Origin: Schizochytrium sp. TIO01
Lineage: Eukaryota; Sar; Bigyra; Thraustochytrida; Thraustochytriidae
Direction: 5' to 3'
Assembly (NCBI GenBank): GCA_004764695.1
Contig: SMSO01000025.1
Span: forward strand, 4,938,862-5,002,861
Length of the DNA: 64,000 nucleotides
In this document: positions 20,062 through 31,660 of the stretch, one piece after another
Numbering within the stretch: the first letter of the stretch is position 1
Layout of the letters: each line of letters opens with the position of its first letter
Position numbers and translations under genes: made by a program
The notes under the pieces: generated by a model
The model's database searches: none
Told to the model about the DNA's origin: nothing
Seen by the model: the letters and a program-made list of their open reading frames with translations, nothing else

Positions 20062-22488
20062 ATGTCATCAAAGACGCTTGAAACCTTAGTTTCAGCAAAA
20101 GTTCAGGATGCCAACAGCTCATCAGATTCTGGTGAGCATGACCTACTAGAAATTCATCATCGAGACAGTTTGCGAAGACGTATATATCGACTTGCAAACT
20201 TGCAACGCAGTTTTCAGTTCAAAATGCAACACATTCGTCCGCGCAAATCCTACACTGGAGACAGCGATGATTTTGAAGTCGCAACTCGGGAAATAAGCAA
20301 TTGCGTCAAAGTTTCGTATGCAGCTCCTCAATTTGCTGTTCTTGCTTTGTACATGCTGTTAGCTGTGCATGCAACCCTTTTATACGAGTATCTTGGTGCA
20401 CCATTATCTTACCTTGCATTCTTTACTGCACTTGCACGAAGTATTGACGTGTTCACAGACCCAATCATGAGCTGGGTATCTGACTCGACTCGCAGCCACT
20501 GGGGACGACGTCTACCGTATATGGTCTCTGGCTGCTTGTTCTATGGCTTAGCGATCATTTTGCTGCTTGGTGTAGGTGTCATTTATCCTACAGATACCAG
20601 TCGAGTTTCATGTGTTCCCAATGGCACTGATACAAGCGGCTCCAATATTTATGTCCTTGACAACCCCGATGAAGCGTCACGAGATGTTTCATATGCATAT
20701 TGGTATGCTGCAACTTTTGTGTTTTTCTATTTGTGCGACACGTATTGCAATGTCCCATACAATGCTTTGGGCCCAGAGTTATCGGATTCATCCGAAGCGC
20801 GCCAAGGCGTTTATTTTGTACAGAGCATTCTTGGCTTCATGGGTACCCTCATCGGGGCTGTGACGCCGCCACTGCTCGAGATTGCAGGTCTCAGCAAAGA
20901 GGTTTCGTTTCTTATTACAGGTGCATTTTTTGCAGGTTATTACATACTCACAGCTCTCAACTTGGCTTCCAATGTTGCTGAGCGTGCCGAAGGTTTTCAA
21001 AACCAAATGACTGTTCCTTTAGTACCATCAGTGATTCGTAGCTTTGGAAATGCACCTTTTCGAATTCTTCTAGCCTCCTGGTTCATCGACTCTATCGGCT
21101 GGTACTCCTTGGCAGCGATTTTACCATTCTACGTAAAATATTACCTACGCCCTGGAGAGGCAGGAATTGAGTTTATGACAGATGAGGTGTTTCTTGGTAT
21201 TGCCCTTGGCGCACTCTTTATTTCTGCAATAATTGGTACCCCGTTTTGGGGTTTTGTTGCGCGAAAAGCTGGTCGCTATCGTGCTTGGTTAGCGTACAAT
21301 TTATTCAATGGCTTGTCAAACGCCTTGTACATTATTGTAAAGCCACAGGATTGGCGAACTGCTCTCATTGTGACAATTTTCAACGGAATTCCGTTTGGTG
21401 GCAAGTTTCTTAGCGATGCAAATCTTGCGGATACAATTGACTATGATGAGCTAGCCTCTGGTTCAGGTGAGCGTCGCGAGGCTCAGTTTACAGTATTTTC
21501 GTCACTTGTCCCAAAGCTTGTCGCAATCCCCGCACAAGCTCTTCCTTTAGCAATAATCAGTGCGCTTGGGTTCGTGCAGAGTTCATTAGCGTGCTCGGAG
21601 GATGGAGAAGCAGAAACAGTAGCATCGGATCAAAACGCCTCAGTGAGATTTGCTATTCAGCTAATTTTTGCGTTCTTCCCTGCTTTCACTAATCTAGTGT
21701 CATTTGGCGTTAAATTGCGGTACCCCATTACAAGTGCGAAAGACGTGGCTATGATATCTGCAGGTATTTCTCTACATCAGCAGGGTGTAGCAGCTGAGGA
21801 CCCCCTCCGGGGCGTACTCCTACCTTCTCCAAAGGACCTGTCTCTAGAAGATCGACGGATGGGTATTGCGTTTGATTATTTCTACAGCTCCGAACAGCGC
21901 AAAATCTATATGAATAACGGCGACGTAAGCACAGTGCTGTGGGGTCTTGCGGGTCAGCTTGTTGCAATGGGGGTTGTCGTAGCGAGTGCGTTGTATGGAG
22001 TAGTTGCTACTTTCCCTCTACTCGATGATGCAAGTATGAGCTGGGTCCCTTGCTTTCTACAGGTGCTTCTTGGACTTTCTTTAATGTTATGGTGTTTCAC
22101 GTTCTTACGATTTCGAGAAGCTTTACGCCTAAAAGAATTTCCTTTAGACCGTGGATTTATGCAGCGCTGGATAAAAAAAGGAGAAGGTCGGCTCTTTGAT
22201 GATCCAGAAAATGATCAGAAGAACCCCCTCATCACGAATCCAGAAATGGTCATTCGTCGTTTGCGAAGCGATTCGGGGTATAGTGAGAAAAGTGACACAC
22301 ATGATGCACCTGATGATTTAGATTTAGCCACACGGCGCCGTATATTCCGACAAGTGAAGGGTTCATTTTTCTCACCTAGTGGGTACGTAGGATCCACTCG
22401 AAATATGATTGAGCATGACGAAGATGAGAAAACAGCCTTCATCCGTAAAATTCTTTCAGATAAGCCTCTTAATAAAGAGGATGTATAG
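20062..22488 (+). CDS. MFS_2 / GPH-type sugar:cation symporter-like transporter
   Basis: An 808-aa multi-pass membrane protein from the ATG at 20062; the frame extends nine codons further only to a TTG. Hallmarks of the glycoside-pentoside-hexuronide / MFS_2 group (MelB, SLC45, MFSD2A) are present. They are DPIMSWVSDSTRSHWGRRLP (133-152), PYNALGPELSDSSEARQ (232-248), and in the C-terminal half LADTIDYDELASGSGERRE (455-473), the family's D-x-x-D-Y-x-x-x-x-G-x-R-R-E motif. A hydrophilic 90-residue N-terminus, a loop before the last two helices and a 120-residue acidic C-terminal tail are cytosolic by topology. Known relatives carry sugars or lysolipids with H+ or Na+. Which substrate applies here cannot be told from sequence. 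The stop is TAG. Confidence 0.85.
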   Translation: MSSKTLETLVSAKVQDANSSSDSGEHDLLEIHHRDSLRRRIYRLANLQRSFQFKMQHIRPRKSYTGDSDDFEVATREISNCVKVSYAAPQFAVLALYMLLAVHATLLYEYLGAPLSYLAFFTALARSIDVFTDPIMSWVSDSTRSHWGRRLPYMVSGCLFYGLAIILLLGVGVIYPTDTSRVSCVPNGTDTSGSNIYVLDNPDEASRDVSYAYWYAATFVFFYLCDTYCNVPYNALGPELSDSSEARQGVYFVQSILGFMGTLIGAVTPPLLEIAGLSKEVSFLITGAFFAGYYILTALNLASNVAERAEGFQNQMTVPLVPSVIRSFGNAPFRILLASWFIDSIGWYSLAAILPFYVKYYLRPGEAGIEFMTDEVFLGIALGALFISAIIGTPFWGFVARKAGRYRAWLAYNLFNGLSNALYIIVKPQDWRTALIVTIFNGIPFGGKFLSDANLADTIDYDELASGSGERREAQFTVFSSLVPKLVAIPAQALPLAIISALGFVQSSLACSEDGEAETVASDQNASVRFAIQLIFAFFPAFTNLVSFGVKLRYPITSAKDVAMISAGISLHQQGVAAEDPLRGVLLPSPKDLSLEDRRMGIAFDYFYSSEQRKIYMNNGDVSTVLWGLAGQLVAMGVVVASALYGVVATFPLLDDASMSWVPCFLQVLLGLSLMLWCFTFLRFREALRLKEFPLDRGFMQRWIKKGEGRLFDDPENDQKNPLITNPEMVIRRLRSDSGYSEKSDTHDAPDDLDLATRRRIFRQVKGSFFSPSGYVGSTRNMIEHDEDEKTAFIRKILSDKPLNKEDV

Positions 22489-24157
22489 AAATCTATCGTG
22501 CATAATCATCATTGAATTCAGTTCAGTTACATATTTTGCAATATATAAAGTGTTTTAATTAAGCGTTCTAACTTTACGCTTGTGTATGCGTAATCTTGTA
22601 CCTTGATATGCTTTGGTCCCGGCAGCGACTACATGTGAGGGTAAGGTTATGTTTTTGTGTGGAATGAATGCAGATCATCGTCATTAAAAGCCATACAGAT
22701 GTCGAATGAAACATCCGCCATAGAAAGCTATGACTTCAATCGAAAGCACGGGTTTTCTTTTTAAGCAAAGTCTTCTTCAAGTTCTAGAACGGGCTTCAAC
22801 ATAGGCGGGTAAGCAAGCAAGTTTGAAAATCTAGTTTACTTTTTATTTTTCAATTTTAGAAATATGTTTTCCATATGGGTGGGTTTCTACGTCATTTGAA
22901 ACGAATGAATATCGCATTTTCCATGTGCCAACTATTCAACCACCGGGGTCTTCCTAGAAGAGAACAGCGGCTAAAATTTGTTCATTTATAGTGAAAGATC
23001 TTATACTCCAGCTTTCGATACCGTATGTCTGCCATTCACAGATATCAATATCTAAACGCGAAAGTTTTGTGGAAGCGTGTAGCGAGTATCAACCAAATAT
23101 TCCTGACGAGTTCGAAACCTTAAAGCAAGAGATAGTATGGTTCCTTGACCTCTTCATCTCTGGGAGAAAGTACAATTGCCGAGAAGGTTACTCTTTAGTA
23201 TTCCGAGGAAAGCACTATCGCTTGCTCTTGGTATATCCTGTTTGATCCTAATTCATATGAGTTAAGGATCCTACAAAGCCATACATTAGAAAAAAATGAC
23301 AGAAAGAGATGTACTTGAAGACAATTTTATAAGAAACACATTTTTTTTTGTTCCACTAACTACGGTTCCAAGAGCGCTATTTTTCTGTCAAATCATGAAT
23401 ACCAAGCCTCGCTAGCTTTACGCCCTTTAAGGGAGTGAACAGGTGTTGTCAGATAGCCTCCAAGGCTTGCTAGTGTTTGTATGCGGGATGGTTCTACCTT
23501 TTGCGTTTTAGAGTCTTACTAAAGTCCAACCGTCATGGGGCAAAAGTCACCAGGTCGTCGTTAGACAAAAAGCCCATCCTTTAGTCCATCGCAAAACCTC
23601 CCCGTCTATTCAATCCTTGTGAAAGTGAATACCATTTCCAACCCGCTTAGCAACGCGGGGAATTAGCAAGCTATACCAGACTTATCACGTTCTGCGCGGG
23701 TCTGGGAAGAGCACAGGGAAGGGCCGCTATCCAGGGCACCTCTGTTTCACGGCGCCAGTTCCGTGTTCAAGACCTCCCACAGACAGAAGTACACTCGGTA
23801 GTAGGTAGGACTATGTATGGTGCACACCAGAGGCACGAAGAGGGAGAAAGGCAGCAGGGAAAAATTCAAATCTGAGAGCCGAGAGAACCAAAAGAACAGA
23901 GACCAAGAGAAAGAACACCTTCGTAATTCCCAGGCCAGAGCTCGCCAGAGCGGCAGACCCCGAACGCAGAACACCAAGCAGTGGCACGCAGAGACAGGGC
24001 ACGCAGAGCACGCAAAACACGAGAGCGCGAGACTCGTGCAGACGACCAGCTGCACGAGAGCGAGGAGAATTACGACAGGAGACAAGAACTGGCGCAGATC
24101 TGTAACAGCGAGAAAGAGGTTGTACCTATCTCTAGCTAGCGAAGACGAAGCAAGATC
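22489..24157. other. Intergenic region with a GC-richer 3' part
   Basis: About 1.7 kb. The first part is AT-rich. From about 23400 the composition becomes more balanced and from 23820 purine-rich (GAGA/CAGAG-like), probably the 5' UTR of the next gene. An 84-codon frame at 22991-23245 starts with GTG and has no known domain. Nothing else is supported. Confidence 0.45.
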
Positions 24158-26938
24158 ATGAGCAAGGGGGATCGAGGACAAACGCAGTACGTCGACGAGG
24201 ACGACGCGGAGTACGACAGAGAGTGGTTTGAAATGCTGGGACTTACACGCACCACGCAGGAAGAAGGGCTGGGTTTGTTGGAGGACGATGAATCGTGGCT
24301 TCAAACTGGCGTGAACAAGGATGACTTCGATTTGAATCAGGATAATTTGAATTCAAATGACCTGGGTGCAGGTATGTGGAATCTGGATAGTTCTTATTCA
24401 GACAAAGAGTTTGAAGAGCAAATCATGGCTCAGCGCACGGACGTGAACGAGTACGTAGAGGCTTCGGTGAGCAGCATGATGCTCAGAGTGGAAAAAGGCC
24501 GGTGGAGTGTGCAGAGTGTAAGCTACAATGAACCCATGAAAAAGGTCAGCTTAATGTTGACAGAGACAATTTCGGACTCACATCCGTACGATGACAAAAT
24601 GCTTTTGCAAGAAGACCGGGCGAGTAGCAACTTCATGAAGAACGTGGATGATATTTTCAAGGAACAGTCGGGATTACCTATCATGTGCAGTGCTAACATG
24701 GGGAATTTGGATGCCCTTCCGGAAGTTGAAGGTGAAACTCTTTCGACAGCCATTTCCCTCCTAAGTCTCCACGAAGTACCTGTGCTCCAACTCTCCGACG
24801 ATGAATTCAGGACTTGCATGTTTAATTTTAACGAAGCTGGTGCCGAAGACGGCTCCACAAATTTAAATCCTAGCGATTCAAATGACATTTACGGTTGCTA
24901 CCCTAGCACAAACCATCTTCCTACATCAAACAGCAAGGACCTGTTGATTTCTCTCCAAAGCTACGTAGGTGAAACCGATTCTGCTCCCTATTCCGAGAGT
25001 AGACTCAAGAAGTCCTTGTCGCAGCCCTCTCCTGGCATTGCATTATCGCGATGTGACGAGGATTCCAAAGGCCATTTTCAGAGCACGGAAAACCCACGCG
25101 TCGAGAAGCGCCCACTAGTGAATTCAATCCAAAATCCGGGGCCAACAAACACTTCTGTCATGACCATCAGTCCTTCCGCCAAGCGTGCCAAGCGGTATAA
25201 GCTTTCGAGTCATTCTCAGGAAATTTCTTTGATTGCTCCTGCAGAGCCCTCTGCGCAATCACACATTTCCTCAACAACTAAGACAGAAATTTCATCACGC
25301 CTTCCATCGCGCAGTTCGATCAACAAGAGACCTCGGGCTCCTTGGAGTTCTCCCCCCGATGGTTCTCCCTTTTCCAAAAAAGCAGGTCTCGGCCTTTGTT
25401 GCGATGGTGGCGTTATCAGTGGTGGTGCAGCTTTTCCTAGTTCTGATGAACTTCAGGATCTTCCAGCTCGTGGCAATTGTCTTGAAGTTCAAGCATGTAA
25501 TAATATTAAGGACCACAAAACGATCACGGCACAGCCACTCTCAGAAGCAGTTTTGGGGTTGCTGGCTTTGACGAGGCATGATTCTTCTTCCTCTAGTTCA
25601 CTTTCTTTTGATGTCAAGAGTGAGGACAATAGTACAAATGGTACCATTGGTAAGGGTATGTCTACCAAAGGCCAAGCCAATGTATCTCCCTTTTCTTCTC
25701 GTTGCACCAGCACTAGTAGTGATAGTGTTTCAAGCAAAAGTACTACTAATAGTACTATTGCGAGTATCGGTTGTCATACTACTGGCCATAGTAGTAGCAC
25801 TAGTTTTAGTGAAAGAATGAATATTGCAAGGAATGGTGCCTCTCCAGGCGCCATGAAATCGTATACTGCTACTATTACTGCTGGTGAGGGTGAGAAAACC
25901 ACTCTTTCTGGCGATAAATTTTCAATTAATAGGCCTAGTAGTGTGAGTAGTTTCAAGCCTTTCGAAGGAAGCCTCGGAGGTGAGGACAAGAAAAGTGCAA
26001 GGGCGGGGCTGCAACAACCCGAGGTCCTGGCGCGAAACGAGACTTGCGAAATTCCTCAAGCTGCAACGACATGGGCAGCTCGAAATAGTGACTCGGGATT
26101 GCGGTCCGCTGATGAGACAGATGGTTATCTTGTCCAACGAGATGCTGTGCTTAAATTTCAAGATAAATTTGACCAAGAAGAAAAAGACTTAGGCGGAGAT
26201 TCTGATCAAAGATTGAAAGAATCTGCTGCACCTGCTGAAGGAATTGACAAAGAGGAAGAGTTCCAACAGAAAGACTTCAACCTTGTACTTGCTGCCGCCC
26301 AAGTTGTCGCAGCTCTACAACATGATGAAAACAGAACAAACACTTCAAAGGCGGTCCGAGCAGACATTGACAACTGGCTGGAAGCCGAGGAACTTGAATG
26401 TCGTGGAGCCGTGGCTCCAACATCGTCAACGCCTGGAGCCACTGCTTTGATGGATATTAATCCTATCGTTTCTAGTGCCACTTTTACAACGAATAGTATT
26501 CTTTGTGTCGGAGATAATGCGCATGGTGGTTATAATCCTTTTCATAGCCATCTTACTGAAGCATCAGTAAATGAAAAAAAGATCGATAGTGGTGAGGCAC
26601 CAGGGCTCAATCAATTAATTTCTTATGCCGACACCGACGATAGGCTTTGTAACACTCGCGGAGCCGCCGCGGAGCGCAGGGAGCACACGGAGCGCGCGGT
26701 GATGGCCCCGGCTCTACACGGTCCACAGTCAGACCACCATCAAATCCATCTCTCCGAAGAAGAACACAACTTGGAACAGGAACGCGGATTATGCTCTCTG
26801 CGTACCTCTTCTCAGTATAAGAGGCGCCGAATTCTCAAGAAGGGGTCGCTGTCAGTGGAGACGCCCCGCAACGAGAATGCATCCGCAGTCCCTAACTCTG
26901 TTTCCCAATCTCATGCTTCATATCGCTTTATCATATAA
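24158..26938 (+). CDS. Large disordered Ser/Thr-rich protein of unknown function
   Basis: A 926-aa ORF from ATG with an unbroken frame, in the typical style of its neighbours, so very likely a real gene. I recognise no domain. The N-terminal 300 residues are acidic with scattered Trp and Phe (for example YDREWFEMLG near residue 24 and WSVQSVSY near residue 113). Residues 338-350 are basic (PSAKRAKRYKLS) and look like a nuclear localisation signal. Residues about 470-640 are a Ser/Thr tract encoded largely by AGT and ACT codons (AGTAGTAG-like runs at 25580-25810). A second basic cluster, KRRRILKKG, lies near the C-terminus. There are no membrane segments. An acidic N-terminus plus an NLS could suit a transcriptional regulator or scaffold, but this is speculation. 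Confidence 0.7.
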   Translation: MSKGDRGQTQYVDEDDAEYDREWFEMLGLTRTTQEEGLGLLEDDESWLQTGVNKDDFDLNQDNLNSNDLGAGMWNLDSSYSDKEFEEQIMAQRTDVNEYVEASVSSMMLRVEKGRWSVQSVSYNEPMKKVSLMLTETISDSHPYDDKMLLQEDRASSNFMKNVDDIFKEQSGLPIMCSANMGNLDALPEVEGETLSTAISLLSLHEVPVLQLSDDEFRTCMFNFNEAGAEDGSTNLNPSDSNDIYGCYPSTNHLPTSNSKDLLISLQSYVGETDSAPYSESRLKKSLSQPSPGIALSRCDEDSKGHFQSTENPRVEKRPLVNSIQNPGPTNTSVMTISPSAKRAKRYKLSSHSQEISLIAPAEPSAQSHISSTTKTEISSRLPSRSSINKRPRAPWSSPPDGSPFSKKAGLGLCCDGGVISGGAAFPSSDELQDLPARGNCLEVQACNNIKDHKTITAQPLSEAVLGLLALTRHDSSSSSSLSFDVKSEDNSTNGTIGKGMSTKGQANVSPFSSRCTSTSSDSVSSKSTTNSTIASIGCHTTGHSSSTSFSERMNIARNGASPGAMKSYTATITAGEGEKTTLSGDKFSINRPSSVSSFKPFEGSLGGEDKKSARAGLQQPEVLARNETCEIPQAATTWAARNSDSGLRSADETDGYLVQRDAVLKFQDKFDQEEKDLGGDSDQRLKESAAPAEGIDKEEEFQQKDFNLVLAAAQVVAALQHDENRTNTSKAVRADIDNWLEAEELECRGAVAPTSSTPGATALMDINPIVSSATFTTNSILCVGDNAHGGYNPFHSHLTEASVNEKKIDSGEAPGLNQLISYADTDDRLCNTRGAAAERREHTERAVMAPALHGPQSDHHQIHLSEEEHNLEQERGLCSLRTSSQYKRRRILKKGSLSVETPRNENASAVPNSVSQSHASYRFII

Positions 26939-27737
26939 AAGAAATTAAGTTCCTCCGACACTGCCTCTTAGTAGTCTCAATTGTATCAGGTGAGCTAACT
27001 TCAACATCAGATACAAATTGTTGGTACCATGTACTCTTAACTAATCAAACTAAAATTGAAACTTATAGTCTCGGATAAACTATTTTAATATAGAAATGTT
27101 ATATTTTACAGAGAGGGGTTTCAAGATATTAGAAAAATGTATATAGTTGGATTGTGAGTGAAAAAGTTTCCCTAAAACACAGTGTGATAGGTGGTAGTGA
27201 CAGTGATGGGGCTCTGCTGACCGTCCATTCCTTTCCTGCAATAGGATGTTGGTATTCTTGACTTCTAGTAAAGTCGATCAAGTAGACTATTTCAACCTAT
27301 ACTATGGAGTTTCCCAAATTGTCAATCTAAGCTTCTTTCATATCGTCTGTTCAATCGGCGAATCCTTTGGAATATTAATTATCCTCTGCTCTCCTCGGAG
27401 TTGTTTTTAAGAAATTGTGTGAATATCCCCTTAAAAGAGGTATCGTGGAGTTATTTCTTTTATCTTCTTTTCCTTTCTATTTCTTCAGTTTCCATTCTAG
27501 CATTTCACATAGAGTCGCTGTAGAGCGAATCCTTTTGAAATCAATTTTTCATTTCTCTCCATTAACGCTATTATGCTTAGGACCACCCTAGCGAGTCCAT
27601 AGCAAGTCATCCTTCTTTTCAGAAAAAGCAAAAAATCGCAAAGCTAGGAGAAAATACACAGCGACTAAATCCCTAGGTCCGCATAGGCGTGTTCTATTGG
27701 GGTGCTCTTCCTTCCTTTCTGCTCTCGCTGCCAACAA

Positions 27738-27890
27738 CTCTCTCTCTCTCTCTCTCTCTCTCTTCGAGCTATGCTGTCTGTCTGTCTGTCTGTCTGTCTA
27801 TCCATCCATCAATCAGCCTCCCTCTGTTTGCACCTAAGCCCCATCAGGCCTCTTTGTGCCTGTCTCTCTCTCTCTCTCTCTCTGTCTGTC
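27738..27890. repeat. CT and CTGT microsatellite cluster
   Basis: A (CT)n run at 27738-27763, (CTGT)n at 27774-27798, and a second CT/CTGT run at 27861-27890. They lie within a pyrimidine-rich stretch about 1.2 kb before eEF2. Confidence 0.9.
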
Positions 27891-27988
27891 CATCTGTGAC
27901 TGTATGTGTATCTTCCATTCGATGGATATTCCGAATGAGATGATGATAACAAATCATAACCAAATCACTACGGAGACTACTAAGCATT

Positions 27989-28134
27989 GATTCCTCTTCT
28001 TCGCTTCTCTCTCCTTCCTTCTTCCTCTTTTTCTTTCTTTCCTTCTCTTTCTCTTTCTTTCTCTTTTTCTTTCTTTCTTTTTCTTTCTTTTCTTTTTCTT
28101 ATCTTCTTATTCTCTTGTTTTCTTTCTTTCTCGT
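27989..28134. repeat. Polypyrimidine tract upstream of eEF2
   Basis: About 145 bp that is almost entirely C and T, built from TTTC, TTCC and TCTC units. Such homopurine/homopyrimidine DNA can adopt triplex (H-DNA) structure. Its position 0.9 kb before the most highly expressed gene of the window is notable, but no function is shown. Confidence 0.85.
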
Positions 28135-28281
28135 TTCTCGTTAGCGCAGGCCTATCTGTATCCCCTATCTGGCCTAGGCCCCCTCCGCCCAGCATTCCTT
28201 TCTTTCTCTCTCTTTCGCCTCCACTCATTCACGCCCTTTCTTCTCCAGCAGACCCCTTTGGCGATATTGTCGAGGTAGGTG

Positions 28282-28410
28282 CTTCATCATCATCCGAGGG
28301 CGACGCGCGGAGGCGGGCGGGGCGGGCGGCCAGGCGCTGCTCGGGCGCAGGCACTACGCTGCACGCACATCTAGACCTGCAGCGGCGGGCTGCAGTCCGC
28401 GGTCTACAGG
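28282..28410. promoter_or_regulatory. Short GC-rich island upstream of eEF2
   Basis: The stretch 28298-28335 consists of GGCGGGCGGGGCGGGCGG-like sequence with several CpG sites. It is sharply different from the AT-rich flanks. It resembles GC-box promoter DNA and could belong to the eEF2 promoter. No start site can be placed. Confidence 0.35.
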
Positions 28411-29059
28411 ACAGGTGCGGCAGCATGGAGCTCATTCCCGCTCGCATGTGGCCAGTCTGCCAACCAACCAACCACCTTCTCTCCTCTCTCATACATAGAC
28501 ATACATGGCGAGGCCAATGCACATGCGTGCGGAAGGCCGAGGGCAGGAGGGAAGCGGATAGCGAGGAGCAGACAGGACACCGCGAGGAGTAGCGGCAGCC
28601 GTGTATCATCCATCACCTGGGAAGTGGAGCAGAGACCAGATTCGATTGAACCATTGGTTAAAAGAGAAGTTTTCTTTTTCTTTTCTGCTTGCTGTATCCA
28701 TCTGGCTAAGGCTCTGCTACCCAGTTGACTAGGAGTACATGGATTTCTCTACTTTCTCTGGGAGACTATCTTTCCGTTTGCTTCTTTGGAGTGGTCTTTC
28801 TGCCTCTTCTCTCCCCGAATGCCCAATAGGCTCAAACGTATGCAAACAAACATGTCATGGTGGAGACGAGGAGGAAGGGAGAGAACACTCGCCTTGCGCG
28901 CCCATTTTTGTTTGAAGGTTTTGATTTGAAGAATGGTCAACTAACTGTATACTTTGTGAACAAATTGCGTCTTTGATATTGATAACAACAGGGATTTTGT
29001 ACCGGAACCGCAGCGGATTTAGTAGTTGAGCCCCTCGGCTCTACAAATCGCAAAGCAAG

Positions 29060-31660
29060 ATGGTGAACTTTACGATCGACCAGTTGCGGGAGATGATGAA
29101 CTACCCCGACAACATCCGCTCCATGAGTGTCATTGCCCACGTCGATCACGGCAAGTCCACTCTTACCGACTCCCTTGTGTCCAAGGCCGGTATTATTGCC
29201 GCCAAGAACGCCGGTGATGCTCGTTTCACTGATACCCGTGAGGATGAGCAGGAGCGTGGTGTGACCATCAAGTCCACCGGTATCTCCATGTTCTTCAAGT
29301 ACGACAAGGAGAAGTACTGGACTGACGATGCTGGCAAGGTCGTCGAGGGTGAGGCCACCGTCGGTGCTGAGGGTGGTGAGAAGAACTCTTACATGATCAA
29401 CCTCATCGACTCCCCCGGCCACGTCGATTTCTCCTCCGAGGTGACCGCCGCTCTCCGTATCACTGATGGTGCCCTCGTCGTTGTTGACTGTATCGAGGGT
29501 GTCTGTGTGCAGACCGAGACCGTGCTCCGTCAGGCTATGGCTGAGCGCATCAAGCCCGTCCTCATGGTCAACAAGCTTGACCGTGCCTTCCTTGAGCTCA
29601 AGATGGACCCCGAAGAGGCTTACCAGAACTTCCGTAAGGCCGTCGAGTCCGTCAACGTCGTCATCGCCCCCTACGAGAGCGAGGACCCCGTTGCCGAGTA
29701 CAAGGCCGGTGGTCTTGGCCCCGTCCAGGTCGACCCTGCTGAGGGTACCGTCGCCTTCGGTTCTGGTCTCCAGCAGTGGGGTTTCACCCTCAAGAAGTTC
29801 GCCGTCATGTACGCCGACAAGTTCGGTGTCAAGCCGGAGGACATGATGCGCCGTCTCTGGGGTGACAACTTCCTTGACTCCGCCTCCAAGAAGTGGAAGA
29901 AGGGTAACGCCCACGGCAACCTCAACGCCGGCCTCAAGCGTGCCTTCGTTCAGTTCATCCTCGAGCCTATCCAGCAGCTCTGCCAGGCCATCATGGACGA
30001 GAAGGACAAGAAGGTCCAGAAGATGCTCAAGGCTCTTGACATCCAGCTCAAGAAGGACCAGCTTGAGCTCAAGGGTAAGCCCCTCATCAAGCCCGTCATG
30101 CAGAAGTGGCTCCCCGCCGCTGATGCCATCCTCGAGATGATGGTCATGCACCTTCCCTCCCCCCGCCGTGCCCAGTCCTACCGTGTGGACGTCCTCTACG
30201 ACGGTCCCCTCGACGACGAGGGTGCCCAGGCCATCCGCCAGTGTAACCGTGAGTCCCCCCTCATGATGTTCGTTTCCAAGATGGTTCCCACCTCCGACAA
30301 GGGTCGCTTCTACGCCTTCGGTCGTGTCTTCGCCGGTACCATCTCTACTGGCCAGAAGGTCCGCATCTACGGCCCCAACTACGAGGTTGGCAAGAAGAAG
30401 GACCTCTACCTCAAGAGCATCCAGCGTACCCTCATCCAGATGGGTCGCTACGTCGAGCAGGTCGCCGATGTGCCCGCCGGTAACAACGCCTGCCTCGTCG
30501 GTGTCGATCAGTACCTTCTTAAGACCGGTACCATCACCACCATTGAGTCTGCCCACTCTTTCCGTCAGATGAAGTACTCCGTGTCCCCCGTCGTGCGTGT
30601 CGCCGTCGATGTCAAGAACCCCCAGGATCTTCCCAAGCTCGTTGAGGGTCTCAAGCGTCTCGCCAAGTCTGACCCCCTCGTTCTCTGCCAGACTGAGGAG
30701 TCCGGTGAGCACATCGTTGCCGGTGCCGGTGAGTTGCACCTCGAGATTTGCCTTAAGGATCTTGCCGATGACTTCATGGGTGGTGCCCCCATCAAGATCT
30801 CTGACCCCGTCGTCTCGTACCGTGAGACCGTCACTGAGGAGTCCTCCATGGTCTGCTTGTCCAAGTCCGTGAACAAGCACAACCGTCTCTTCTGTAAGGC
30901 TATGCCGATGCCCGAGGGTGTCGATGTCGCCATTGAGGAGGGCAAGGTTGGCCCCCGTGACGAGTTCAAGGCTCGTGCCCGCATCCTCGCCGACGACTTC
31001 GGCCTCGATGTTGGTGAGATGCGTAAGATCTGGGCCTTCGGCCCTGAGGGCACTGGCCCCAACCTTCTCGTCGACGCCACCAAGGGTGTCCAGTACCTTA
31101 ACGAGATCAAGGACCACTGTAACTCCGGCTTCCAGTGGGCCACCAAGGAGGGCCCCATGTGTGACGAGGTCTGCCGTGGTGTTATCATGCGTGTTCTCGA
31201 TGTCACCCTCCACGCTGATGCCATTCACCGTGGTGCCGGTCAGATCCTCCCCACCATGCGCCGCGTGACCTACGCTTCCATCCTCACTGCCTCCCCCACT
31301 CTCCTCGAGCCCATCTACCTTGCCGATATCTCCTGCCCCCAGGACTCCACCGGTGGTATCTACGGTGTTCTCACCACCCGCCGCGGCCACGTGTTCGCTG
31401 AGGAGGTCCGCCACGGATCCCCCATCGTCCAGCTTAAGGCTTACCTTCCCGTCTCCGAGTCCTTCGGTTTCACCGGCGCTCTCCGTGCCGCCACCGGTGG
31501 TAAGGCCTTCCCCCAGAACTCCTTCTCCCACTGGCAGGCTCTTAACACTGACCCTCTCACCGCTGGCACCAAGGCCAACGAGATTGTCCTCGGCATCCGC
31601 GAGCGCAAGGGTCTTAAGGACGCCATCCCGACTTACGACAAGTTCTACGACAAGCTCTAA
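29060..31660 (+). CDS. EEF2: Eukaryotic translation elongation factor 2 (eEF2)
   Basis: An 866-aa GTPase that moves tRNAs and mRNA through the cytosolic ribosome. All hallmarks are intact: G1 AHVDHGKST (26-34), the switch-I segment [14 protein letters not shown] with Thr-57/Thr-59 matching the site phosphorylated in animals, G3 DSPGH (118-122), and G4 NKLD (171-174). The diphthamide loop [12 protein letters not shown] has the modified histidine at 723, and the protein ends in DKL. The length matches the family (842-858 in yeast and human, plus a small insertion). The ATG context AAGATGG is strong. It is a single exon. Codons almost always end in C or G, unlike the transporter genes, which indicates selection for high expression. 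Because of this bias the opposite strand is open for 918 codons (28937-31693), which is an artefact. Confidence 0.99.
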   Translation: MVNFTIDQLREMMNYPDNIRSMSVIAHVDHGKSTLTDSLVSKAGIIAAKNAGDARFTDTREDEQERGVTIKSTGISMFFKYDKEKYWTDDAGKVVEGEATVGAEGGEKNSYMINLIDSPGHVDFSSEVTAALRITDGALVVVDCIEGVCVQTETVLRQAMAERIKPVLMVNKLDRAFLELKMDPEEAYQNFRKAVESVNVVIAPYESEDPVAEYKAGGLGPVQVDPAEGTVAFGSGLQQWGFTLKKFAVMYADKFGVKPEDMMRRLWGDNFLDSASKKWKKGNAHGNLNAGLKRAFVQFILEPIQQLCQAIMDEKDKKVQKMLKALDIQLKKDQLELKGKPLIKPVMQKWLPAADAILEMMVMHLPSPRRAQSYRVDVLYDGPLDDEGAQAIRQCNRESPLMMFVSKMVPTSDKGRFYAFGRVFAGTISTGQKVRIYGPNYEVGKKKDLYLKSIQRTLIQMGRYVEQVADVPAGNNACLVGVDQYLLKTGTITTIESAHSFRQMKYSVSPVVRVAVDVKNPQDLPKLVEGLKRLAKSDPLVLCQTEESGEHIVAGAGELHLEICLKDLADDFMGGAPIKISDPVVSYRETVTEESSMVCLSKSVNKHNRLFCKAMPMPEGVDVAIEEGKVGPRDEFKARARILADDFGLDVGEMRKIWAFGPEGTGPNLLVDATKGVQYLNEIKDHCNSGFQWATKEGPMCDEVCRGVIMRVLDVTLHADAIHRGAGQILPTMRRVTYASILTASPTLLEPIYLADISCPQDSTGGIYGVLTTRRGHVFAEEVRHGSPIVQLKAYLPVSESFGFTGALRAATGGKAFPQNSFSHWQALNTDPLTAGTKANEIVLGIRERKGLKDAIPTYDKFYDKL

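Larger units (their letters stand above)
26939..29059. other. Upstream region of eEF2, repeat-rich
   Basis: About 2.1 kb between the disordered protein and eEF2. It holds CT and CTGT microsatellites, a 150-bp polypyrimidine tract and a short GC-rich island (listed separately). Overlapping ORFs here are products of low complexity. The last 130 bp before the ATG (AAAATGGTCAAC to CAAAGCAAG) is probably the eEF2 5' leader. Confidence 0.5.
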
